A stretch of 21,339 bases of DNA from Bacillota bacterium. GTDB lineage: Bacteria > Bacillota > Clostridia > Tissierellales > Peptoniphilaceae. A program made the translations under genes and the position numbers. The notes beneath the pieces were generated by a model. That model saw only the letters and a program-made list of their open reading frames with translations, had not been told where the DNA came from and made no database searches. Of the stretch, positions 6,043 through 13,140 are shown piece after piece. How positions within the stretch are numbered: position 1 is the first letter of the stretch; every line of letters starts with the position of its first letter. The DNA lies in assembly GCA_023393715.1 (NCBI GenBank), contig JAEXCD010000082.1, positions 1-21,339 on the forward strand, written 5' to 3'.

Positions 6043-8957
6043 ATGCGGCGCAGCAGCGCGCGGTCGAAAAAACAGAGGGTGCGCTGCTCATCGTCGCGGG
6101 GCCGGGAACGGGAAAGACGAGGACACTGGTCGAGCGCGTTTGTTACCTGATCGCGGAGCGTCGCGTTCCGGCTGAGCAGATTACGGTGACGACGTTTACG
6201 CGCAAGGCTGCGGAGGAGCTCATCAGCCGAACGACGAAGGCGCTTCGTCGGAAAGGGCTTTTTTATCAGGGCGGCCTATTGAATGTGGGCAATTTTCACC
6301 AGCTGGCTCAGGAGATGATCGATCCGTTTTCGTCGCGGAGCCGCCTTCAGCCGGGCTACCGCGTGTGGGACGATGGGGAACGGGTCTGGAATTTGCTGCA
6401 GGAGTGGCCGCACATTACCGAACAGGCGGCGTACCGTGCGGTTTTTTCCGGAGAAAATCGCGCTGCCCCGGTGTGGTCGATTCGACGCTTTCTTCGATGG
6501 GCGGATCAGCTTCGCGAAGGGCTCGGATACGGGGTGATGGGCACGGCGCAAAACAGCCGGTCTTTATTTGTGCCGCAAAACGGACAGGCTTCCGCCGCGC
6601 CGCAGATGAGGCGGCCGTCCGAGGCGGAACAGATGCTGCTGCGTCTGTACGAGGATGTTCTCACGGCGCACAATGCCGTGGATTTTTCGGGTCTTCTTTC
6701 GGAAGCGCTTCGAATGCTTCACGAGGATGCGGACGTCTGTCGCTCGTTTCAGGAGCGGTGCCGCTATCTGATGGTGGATGAGTATCAGGACATTAACCCG
6801 ATTCAGGAGCAGATCATTCGAAAGCTGTCGGAAAAAACGGGCAATCTCTGCGTAGTCGGCGATGACGATCAGAGTCTGTACCGCTTTCGCGGCGCAACCG
6901 TGCAAAATCTGCTGACGTTTCCGAAGCGGTACCCGGGGGCACAGACGATTTATCTGAACGAAAATTATCGTTCGGACGGGCAGATTCTGTCCTTTGCCTC
7001 CGATTTTATTCAGTATCCGACGGACGAATGGCAGTGTGGGCAAAGCGCTGTTTCGCTGTCGGATTTTCGCTATCCAAAGGAACTGATTTCCGCTCAGGGA
7101 CGATGCTGTCCTCAAGCGGTACAGCAATTCACGGGAGCGGATCTCGAGGAGTGGGTGGCGCACGTAATCGGGCTTTTGAAGACGCTTTTCAGACGAGTGC
7201 CGAATTACCGCGACATCGCGCTGCTCAGCTTTTCTTTGCGCGATGCGCGCATGAAGCGGCTGATTGCAGCGCTTCGCGCAGAGGGCATTCCTCTTTGCAT
7301 ACCGCACCGCGATCCGCTTATGGAGCAGCCGCTTGTTCTGGCGATGATCAGCTGCTTCGAACTGCTCCGTGAATCTCTGCCAGCCGTGGGTTCCCCGAAA
7401 ATGCGGCGTTTTACTTTCGGCGCAGGCACGGAATCTGAGACGGATCGCGAAAAACGAGAGGCCATTGTCCGTGAACTCCGCGAGGAGCTGCACCGAGGCG
7501 TGGAACCACTTGAGCTGGGCTACCGTTTTTTGAGCACAGAGCCCTTTTATTCGGTTTTGAGGCGAGACCTCGAGGCGGGGGCGCCGTCCGAACAGGGGGA
7601 ACAGCTGAGCCTGTTTTTCCGCCAGCTCGCAGCGTTCTGCTCGGAGGAATCGATATGGATGCTCGATGAAGGGAATGCTTCATTCTTTTTCGAGCGCTTT
7701 TTTACGGCCTATTTGCCGTATTTGCGGGAGATGGCGTTTTCGGGCACGCGGGAAGCGGGCGATGATGAAGAGGGACTGAATGTGATGACGATTCATCAGT
7801 CGAAGGGACTGGAATTTTCGGTCGTCGTCATCATCGAGCCGACGGAGCGACAGGTTTTCGTTGCGCCGAAGCGCGCCGGGCGTACGCTGCAGGACGCGCA
7901 ATCCGTGGCGCAGGACGCAATAAAGGACGCGGAGCCGGACGAAGAGCATGCGCAGCGGTTTGATATTCTCCGGCGTTACTATACGGCATTCACCCGCGCC
8001 AAGGACCTCCTGATTCTGACGGGGATTGACGAGCCATGGGAACGCGTGATGACCGGCCAGACGGCCGAACGGAAGAGTGCGGAAATGAAAAAGCTCTTAT
8101 CGGCCGGACTGTTTCGCGGGCTGCACCTCACCCTGCCGGAATTTCGCGGCGAAAGTTCGTTGAATGCCTTGACCTTCTGCGAGTCGAGTCCGACAATAGT
8201 ACAGAGGGCATACGCCTATACGACCGATATTGTCCGTTATCGCCGCTGCCCGAGACAGTATTTCTTTGTGCAGCGTGAACAGCTGCCGGAGCCGGGCACG
8301 CCGGAGGAGCGATACGGGCAGCTCATTCACTATGCGCTCGAGGGGATTCACCGCGAAGCCTGCCGGGGCGCCGCGCTCGATTCCGTTGAACCGAACCGTA
8401 TCCTCGATACCGCAGCCAAAGGAATGGCGCCGCTTCATTCCCTGTTTTCACTGGAGGAGCGGGACAGAGCAAAGCGGGAAATCGACCGATATCTGGCGAC
8501 CGCGGGGCGGGACTGGTGGCGGCGCATTGCCGCGATGGAGCAGCGGCTGTGCTACTCCGAGGGAGCGTATCTGTTGAAGGGGCAGGCGGATCTGCTGTTG
8601 GATGAGGGGCGCACTATTGTCGATTTCAAAACGGGACATCCGAGTGAAGAGAATCTGCGGGCGTATTCCGGGCAGCTGTCCTTTTACCGGCTGATGCTGC
8701 GGCATATTCAGCAGAACGAGGAAGCGCCCGGCGCAGGGGCGCTCTATTTTACGCCGGAGGATGTGCGGGAGCCGCTGAGGCTCTTTGCTCAGGATACGGC
8801 GGAACAGGAGCGCACGGCGGAAGAGGTTCGGCGTGTGGTGGAAAGGATTGAAGAGCGGTCGTTTTTCGAAGGGACGTCCGAATGGGAGATATGTACTATG
8901 TGTCCGATGCGCTGGTTCTGCGGAAGAGCGCATCGGTGTACAGGGGAGGGGAAATGA
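6030..8957 (+). CDS. UvrD/Rep-family helicase fused to an iron-sulfur RecB-type nuclease
   Basis: The 975-residue product is a superfamily 1A DNA helicase with a C-terminal nuclease. Helicase motifs are GPGTGKT (24-30), TTFTRKAAEEL (54-64), VDEYQD (249-254), GDDDQSLYRFRG (277-288), NYRS (312-315), MTIHQSKGLEF (586-596) and YYTAFTRAKDLL (about 650-661). From about 730 the RecB/AddB/Cas4 nuclease set is complete: His767, Asp854 (GQAD), Asp865-x-Lys867 (DFKTG) and Gln882...Tyr886. Cys740 and Cys955, Cys958 and Cys964 (CTMCPMRWFC) fit the four ligands of the 4Fe-4S staple. It probably unwinds and trims DNA ends in break repair, like a one-chain AddAB/AdnAB-type enzyme. The TTG start at 6030 overlaps the IIB gene by 13 bases and gives the usual 'LNxAQxxAV' opening, implying translational coupling. 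Confidence 0.88.
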   Translation: MSQLNAAQQRAVEKTEGALLIVAGPGTGKTRTLVERVCYLIAERRVPAEQITVTTFTRKAAEELISRTTKALRRKGLFYQGGLLNVGNFHQLAQEMIDPFSSRSRLQPGYRVWDDGERVWNLLQEWPHITEQAAYRAVFSGENRAAPVWSIRRFLRWADQLREGLGYGVMGTAQNSRSLFVPQNGQASAAPQMRRPSEAEQMLLRLYEDVLTAHNAVDFSGLLSEALRMLHEDADVCRSFQERCRYLMVDEYQDINPIQEQIIRKLSEKTGNLCVVGDDDQSLYRFRGATVQNLLTFPKRYPGAQTIYLNENYRSDGQILSFASDFIQYPTDEWQCGQSAVSLSDFRYPKELISAQGRCCPQAVQQFTGADLEEWVAHVIGLLKTLFRRVPNYRDIALLSFSLRDARMKRLIAALRAEGIPLCIPHRDPLMEQPLVLAMISCFELLRESLPAVGSPKMRRFTFGAGTESETDREKREAIVRELREELHRGVEPLELGYRFLSTEPFYSVLRRDLEAGAPSEQGEQLSLFFRQLAAFCSEESIWMLDEGNASFFFERFFTAYLPYLREMAFSGTREAGDDEEGLNVMTIHQSKGLEFSVVVIIEPTERQVFVAPKRAGRTLQDAQSVAQDAIKDAEPDEEHAQRFDILRRYYTAFTRAKDLLILTGIDEPWERVMTGQTAERKSAEMKKLLSAGLFRGLHLTLPEFRGESSLNALTFCESSPTIVQRAYAYTTDIVRYRRCPRQYFFVQREQLPEPGTPEERYGQLIHYALEGIHREACRGAALDSVEPNRILDTAAKGMAPLHSLFSLEERDRAKREIDRYLATAGRDWWRRIAAMEQRLCYSEGAYLLKGQADLLLDEGRTIVDFKTGHPSEENLRAYSGQLSFYRLMLRHIQQNEEAPGAGALYFTPEDVREPLRLFAQDTAEQERTAEEVRRVVERIEERSFFEGTSEWEICTMCPMRWFCGRAHRCTGEGK

Positions 8958-9913
8958 GTAGCAGAAGGTATGTGTTTGGCCCGGTGCCGTCGCGCCGCCT
9001 GGGGCGATCTCTGGGCATCAGCCCCATTCCGGAAAAAACGTGCAATTATTCCTGCGTCTACTGCCAGCTGGGGCGCACCAGCCATTTGGAATGGAAGACG
9101 CAGAACTATTTCGACGTGGAGACGATTTTAGCCGAATTTGACGAGGTGCTGAAGGAGGGCGTCGAATACGACGTCGTATCCGTCGTCGGAGAGGGCGAGC
9201 CGACGCTGTATGCGGATCTGTCGCGGCTCATCGAGGGTCTGAAGGCGCGCCAGCCAAAGCCCGTATGCGTCATTACGAATGCGGCGAATATTGACCGCGA
9301 AGAGGTTCGAACAGCGCTCGGCAAAGCGGATATCGTACTGCCCTCGTTGGACGGAGCGGATGAAGCGGCATGGAAGAAGCTGCACCGCCCTTCGCCGCAT
9401 GTACATTTTTCGTCGATTGTGGACGGACTCTTTCGCTTTCGCGAGGAATACCGAGGAGAGATCTGGCTCGAGCTCATGCTCGTCCGCGGGGTCAACGATT
9501 CGAAGGAAGCGATCGATGCGGTGAGCGAGTGGATCGACCGGCTTCACCCCGACCGCGTATACGTCAATACGCCGGTTCGCGTTCCTTCCGAGCCGTGGGT
9601 CGAGGTGGCCAGCCGGGAAGCGATCGACTATGCCTGCGAAAAAACGGGCGGAAGTGCCATCGACGAGCTGACGGAGGGCTCGTTTGAGAGTGCAGAGACC
9701 GATCCGCTGGAGGCCGTGGCCTCGATCTGTCTGAGGCATCCGATGAACCGTTTCGAAATTCAGCATTTCCTAAGAGACCGCGGCGTGACGGAGGAAGCTG
9801 CCTTCTTCGAAAAGCTGGCGCAGTATCCCGGCATGGAGCGGCAGACGTATTTAGGTATTGATTCGTGGCGGAATCGCGGCGTGCCAAAGGAGCGGAAAAT
9901 ATGCCAAGATTAA
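8954..9913 (+). CDS. Radical SAM protein of the COG0731 (TYW1-related) type
   Basis: The 319-residue product opens with FGPVPSRRLGRSLGISPIP followed by CNYSCVYC. This is the CxxxCxxC radical SAM site (Cys30, Cys34, Cys37), which binds the 4Fe-4S cluster that cleaves S-adenosylmethionine. The N-terminal 'GPVPSRRLG.SLG' signature with this motif marks the COG0731 group, related to the wybutosine enzyme TYW1 but of unknown function in most bacteria. GEGEPTLY (about 77-84) matches the SAM-binding 'GEPT' segment. The last 80 residues (LRHPMNRFEIQHFLRDRGVTEEAAFFEKL) look like a small winged-helix-type domain. The ATG overlaps the helicase stop as ATGA (8954-8957), after GGGGAGGGGAA. It also overlaps the kinase by 13 bases. 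The substrate is unknown. Confidence 0.85.
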   Translation: MSSRRYVFGPVPSRRLGRSLGISPIPEKTCNYSCVYCQLGRTSHLEWKTQNYFDVETILAEFDEVLKEGVEYDVVSVVGEGEPTLYADLSRLIEGLKARQPKPVCVITNAANIDREEVRTALGKADIVLPSLDGADEAAWKKLHRPSPHVHFSSIVDGLFRFREEYRGEIWLELMLVRGVNDSKEAIDAVSEWIDRLHPDRVYVNTPVRVPSEPWVEVASREAIDYACEKTGGSAIDELTEGSFESAETDPLEAVASICLRHPMNRFEIQHFLRDRGVTEEAAFFEKLAQYPGMERQTYLGIDSWRNRGVPKERKICQD

Positions 9914-10803
9914 AACGGTGCGCGGCGCTGCACGATTTGTCGAGCTTTGGCCGCGCTTCTCTTACCATCGTAATTCCCACGCTGTCGGCGATGGGCATTC
10001 AGGTTTGCCCGGTACCGACGGCAGTGCTGTCCACGCACAGCGGCGGCTTTTCGGACTATCGCTTTGTCGATCTGACCGACTCGATGAAGGGCACCTTCGA
10101 TCACTGGCGGGAGCTGGGGCTTCGGTTTGAATGCATCTATTCCGGGTTTCTGGGTTCTCCGATTCAGGCGGAGCAGATCGAGCGCATGATTGAGGATTTC
10201 AGAACGCCGCAGACGCTGGTCGTCATCGACCCGGTCATGGGCGACAATGGCGGATTTTATTCGTCGATTTCGCCGCAGATGGCGGACGCGATGCGCCGGC
10301 TGATGCGCCGGGCGGATGTGCTGACGCCGAATCTTACGGAGGTCTTTCTGCTGCTGGACGAGCCCTATCGGGCCGGCCTTGCCCGAGAGGAGCTCGACGA
10401 ATATATTTTGCGGCTGGCGGACATGGGGCCGAAAAAAATCATTGTCACGTCCTTTCCCGCGCAGAGCGGCCGGGCGCTGGAGTGCCGCGGCTACGAATCG
10501 GGGCGCTTCTTTTCGACGACGCGTCCGCGCTACGATGCCCATTATCCGGGTACGGGAGATTTGTTCACGTCGGTTCTGACCGGAGCGCTGCTCAATGAGC
10601 GTTCGATCGAGGAAGCGACAGAGCAGGCGGCGGACTGCGTGCTTTCGCTGCTGCAAAAGAGCGTGCGTTCCGGCGAACCGAATCGGGAGGGCGTACTCCT
10701 GGAGGCGGCGCTGGGCGCGCTCGTGCCTCAAAACGGGCCGTGTCTTACGGACGGTGCGGCGGAGGGTGCGATCGGGGAAGCTGAGGCACAGCTTCGCGGG
10801 TGA
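9901..10803 (+). CDS. Pyridoxal/pyridoxamine kinase (PfkB/ribokinase superfamily)
   Basis: The 300-residue product should phosphorylate pyridoxal or pyridoxamine with ATP in the vitamin B6 salvage pathway. The start HDLSSFGRASLTIVIPTLSAMG followed by PTAVLSTHSGGF (about 39-50) is characteristic of the PdxY/PdxK group in Firmicutes. VIDPVMGDNG (about residues 112-121) follows the ATP-binding pattern. GTGD (217-220) is the anion hole with the catalytic Asp220. The ATG at 9901 follows AGGAGCGGAAAAT inside the end of the radical SAM gene. The C-terminal 25 residues (after about 275) extend beyond the conserved fold. The gene closes the operon, 103 bases before a strong terminator. Hydroxymethylpyrimidine kinase activity is an alternative in this superfamily. 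Confidence 0.88.
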   Translation: MPRLKRCAALHDLSSFGRASLTIVIPTLSAMGIQVCPVPTAVLSTHSGGFSDYRFVDLTDSMKGTFDHWRELGLRFECIYSGFLGSPIQAEQIERMIEDFRTPQTLVVIDPVMGDNGGFYSSISPQMADAMRRLMRRADVLTPNLTEVFLLLDEPYRAGLAREELDEYILRLADMGPKKIIVTSFPAQSGRALECRGYESGRFFSTTRPRYDAHYPGTGDLFTSVLTGALLNERSIEEATEQAADCVLSLLQKSVRSGEPNREGVLLEAALGALVPQNGPCLTDGAAEGAIGEAEAQLRG

Positions 10804-10905
10804 CCGCTGCTCCGGAAGCAATCCCGGGGTGCAGTAACATAGAGCGAGCGGCGGTTCGGAAAAGCAGATAAAATTCGCGTTCAGCAGGCTGAAAGATCCG
10901 GACAG

Positions 10906-10948
10906 ACAGCAGGCGGAGACTATGACGAATCTCCGCCTGCTGTTTTTT
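10906..10948 (+). terminator. Intrinsic terminator of the four-gene operon
   Basis: CAGCAGGCGGAGA (10907-10919) pairs perfectly with TCTCCGCCTGCTG (10930-10942) and is followed by TTTTTT (10943-10948). It serves the plus strand; the minus strand has no comparable T-run. The rest of 10804-11015 shows no further structure. Confidence 0.92.
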
Positions 10949-11015
10949 GCGCCGAGGGCTATGAAGCGCCGAAGGCGATGTGATCAAGCTTGCTTCGCCA
11001 CAGAACGATGAGTCG

Positions 11016-12443
11016 TCAAAATTTCGTCAAATAATCCCAAAAAGCATTGGTCATATTCCGGTCGTGGATCACAAATGCGGTGGCGGGCTTGTCCGTCTTT
11101 GCCATAATGACACCAGCGTCATCTTTAACATAAAGCAGCATTTTGTCGGAGATATCTGTGCGGAAGATGATTTTCAGATTTTTGTATCGTTTTCCAAGCT
11201 TCAGCAAGTGATCGATATGTGCCCGATATTGTTCGTGAGAATAGGACAGATCAGCGATTTCAAAAATATCTGCCAATGGGGGATGAAATACGCTCTGCGT
11301 TACCTGCATGACGCCAGGATCGAGTAATACCAACGACAGGGAGCGGTGTTTTAATTGCCTTCGGAACAGAGAGAGACTTTTTTTCCATAAAATCGGCAGC
11401 GCTGCATGGCCGGTCTGCTCGGATAAGTCGTTTACTAGCTTTTCCGGCATGGAAAACAGCGGTGGCATTGCGCAGCACAGGCAGCCATCTCCCTCTGCAG
11501 CGATGAGCGCATCTGCGGTTTTTCGAAACAGCTCTGCGTCCTGTGATTTGAAGACGTGCATCAGAGGGCGGCACACGGCGAAATAGCGCTCGTATTCCAG
11601 CGCGAGTGCACCAACCGCCGCGCGATCCGTTATGAAGAGATTGAGCATTTGATCGGTATTCTGATGCACCGAGGAGGAGATGACAGCCGCTGTGCTCGGC
11701 GCAATGAACAGGGTGCGCTGGAATACGCCGTCCCGCAGACGCGGATAGCAGTAAGGCTCGATCATCCCCGTCATATAAATGGGGATCCACTTAGTGACGG
11801 CTTCCAGAATTTCATTCATATCCCGAGATACGGTGTGGATGATCCGTACCCGGTTTCCTTTGAGAAGGACCTGTGTAAAAAGCTCCGTCCATCGAGCGAC
11901 GAAGGCAGGATCCTCATACAGCCAGGCCATGTTTTCATCGGAAAAGAGCAGCAGCATCTGCGGCTTCTCCTCATTGAGAATCATCAGAAAAAATTGCTCC
12001 ACCGCTTTCCTTTTCCCGGCGTTTCCGTAGAGGTAGGACGCATATTTTTGGGCTTTTCCGTTCATCTCTTTCCGTTCCGGAAGCGATAACGATCCGGCGG
12101 ACAGACGGGAAAAACCGGAGATTAGCCGACCTGTAGCAGCGGAGGTATCGTGCGCTTTTTCCAGGAGCCACCGTTCTAAAAAGGAGGCCGTGGCATCCGC
12201 CGAAGTCAGAACTGCGCTTTCCATTCCGGTCAGCTTTTGCAGGGCGTTCAGTTGATACTCCTTTTTCATGTGATTTGCCAGATACCGGCACATAGGCAGG
12301 AGATAATCATGCTTTTTTGGCAGCGCTCGTGCACCGGAGCGCAGACGCCCGATATGCGAAGAGTTCAGATTGACATTTCGTCCAAGAAGACTATTGGACA
12401 CTTCTGCGATATTCATTAATGCATCAAATTTTTCCGCGAACAT
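11016..12443 (-). CDS. Large HTH-type regulator with an unrecognised C-terminal region
   Basis: The 475-residue product has an N-terminal helix-turn-helix-like region (about residues 10-45: NIAEVSNSLLGRNV and SSHIGRLRSGAR followed by LPKKHDYLLPMCRYLA). This XRE-like pattern reads as a DNA-binding head. The remaining 380 residues match no domain I recognise. They contain alternating hydrophobic strands and helices (MLLLFSDENMAWLY, RVRIIHTVSRDMNEILEAV, RTLFIAPSTAAVI, LSLVLLDPGVMQV), suggesting a sensor or ligand-binding fold. No membrane helix is seen. ATG 12443 is chosen because GGAGG lies 9 bases upstream; a TTG at 12488 has no such site. The gene is divergent from the unknown/lipoprotein pair, with a perfect palindrome between them. 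It likely controls that pair and perhaps itself. Confidence 0.7.
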   Translation of the reverse strand: MFAEKFDALMNIAEVSNSLLGRNVNLNSSHIGRLRSGARALPKKHDYLLPMCRYLANHMKKEYQLNALQKLTGMESAVLTSADATASFLERWLLEKAHDTSAATGRLISGFSRLSAGSLSLPERKEMNGKAQKYASYLYGNAGKRKAVEQFFLMILNEEKPQMLLLFSDENMAWLYEDPAFVARWTELFTQVLLKGNRVRIIHTVSRDMNEILEAVTKWIPIYMTGMIEPYCYPRLRDGVFQRTLFIAPSTAAVISSSVHQNTDQMLNLFITDRAAVGALALEYERYFAVCRPLMHVFKSQDAELFRKTADALIAAEGDGCLCCAMPPLFSMPEKLVNDLSEQTGHAALPILWKKSLSLFRRQLKHRSLSLVLLDPGVMQVTQSVFHPPLADIFEIADLSYSHEQYRAHIDHLLKLGKRYKNLKIIFRTDISDKMLLYVKDDAGVIMAKTDKPATAFVIHDRNMTNAFWDYLTKF

Positions 12444-12486
12444 ATGGTCGAACCTCCGTCTTTTTAGATATGTATTACAATAGCGC

Positions 12487-12506
12487 AAAATGCATTAAAA
12501 TGCAAT
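12487..12506. repeat. AT-rich direct and inverted repeat upstream of the HTH regulator
   Basis: AAAATGCATT (12487-12496) is followed directly by AAAATGCAAT (12497-12506). The same stretch contains the inverted pair TGCATT/AATGCA with a 2-base spacer (12491-12504). It lies where the minus-strand regulator promoter is expected (TTGCAT-17-TATTGT), so it could be an operator or part of that promoter. Confidence 0.4.
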
Positions 12507-12522
12507 AAAAACGGCACGGTAT

Positions 12523-12540
12523 GTGCCAAAATTTTGGCAC
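12523..12540. promoter_or_regulatory. 18-bp perfect palindrome, candidate operator
   Basis: GTGCCAAAATTTTGGCAC is a perfect 18-bp palindrome with no spacer, in the 213-base gap between the divergent HTH regulator and the 142-residue protein. It ends 20 bases before the plus-strand -35 hexamer and lies upstream of the minus-strand promoter region. Size and symmetry fit a dimeric helix-turn-helix protein. No T-run follows, so it is not a terminator. Confidence 0.7.
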
Positions 12541-12560
12541 GACCATTTTGTTCTGCGCGA

Positions 12561-12588
12561 TTGAATGGGTAAACTTTTGTACTATAAA
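12561..12588 (+). promoter_or_regulatory. Promoter of the unknown protein/lipoprotein operon
   Basis: TTGAAT (12561-12566) stands 16 bases before TATAAA (12583-12588). A leader of roughly 60 bases leads to AGGAGG (12643-12648) and the ATG at 12657. Confidence 0.65.
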
Positions 12589-12656
12589 ATAAAAGCGGGG
12601 AAACGCCTCGCTGCTCAGCCGCAGAGAGAACGCGTATACACAAGGAGGTGTTCAAA

Positions 12657-13085
12657 ATGATTGGAAGACAGATCATCATCACGAATCGCGCTTTTACCCT
12701 GCAGGAGCTCCACCGATTTATGAAAGAGCGCTGGGATACAGAGCAATATAACGATTTCATTGTCGGCCGCCCTACGCCTGCATCCATCGAAGAGTATATC
12801 CTGTTGCCTGCAACGCAGCGGTATATGGTCATCGCCTATTCCCGCGCGGCAGGCGGCCTTTTTTCCAGAAACGACAGGGTTATTCTCAGTGTTGCCCACA
12901 CGCCGGATGGCGTAAAGCAATGGATGACCACATCCATTCCGTCTCACAACATGTTTTTCGGCGCATGGAAGATGAGCAAGACCATGTCCATGGAGAAGGA
13001 GCGCAAGGGTCCGGCGGAGGAGGCGCTGCAAAAGTACACGGCCTATATGCGCGGCCTGCTCGAGGCAGCAGGGTATGCAAAATAG
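12657..13085 (+). CDS. Protein of unknown function, 142 residues
   Basis: I do not recognise this family. The product has no signal peptide or membrane helix and looks like a compact alpha/beta protein. It opens with IGRQIIITNRAFTLQELHRFMKE, has a central strand-rich part (QRYMVIAYSRAAGGLF, RNDRVILSVAHTPDGVKQWM) and ends in a charged helix (PAEEALQKYTAYMRGLLEAAG). The ATG at 12657 lies 8 bases after AGGAGG. A GTG at 12648 is in frame but overlaps that ribosome site and is rejected. The gene is the first of a two-gene operon with the lipoprotein at 13141, with 55 bases between them and no terminator. It is probably under the divergent HTH regulator. Confidence 0.75.
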   Translation: MIGRQIIITNRAFTLQELHRFMKERWDTEQYNDFIVGRPTPASIEEYILLPATQRYMVIAYSRAAGGLFSRNDRVILSVAHTPDGVKQWMTTSIPSHNMFFGAWKMSKTMSMEKERKGPAEEALQKYTAYMRGLLEAAGYAK

Positions 13086-13140
13086 GCTGTAATTCCAATA
13101 GACTGCAAGAGGAAAGGCTACGTACAGTTTGGAGGACGGT

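Noticed and set aside
9910..10821. 303-codon open frame on the minus strand
   Set aside because: It is fully antisense to the pyridoxal kinase gene, whose motifs are intact; the translation has no recognisable domain.
12444..12488. TTG start giving the HTH regulator 15 more residues
   Set aside because: The ATG at 12443 has a GGAGG at good distance, while the TTG has none and falls in the promoter region.
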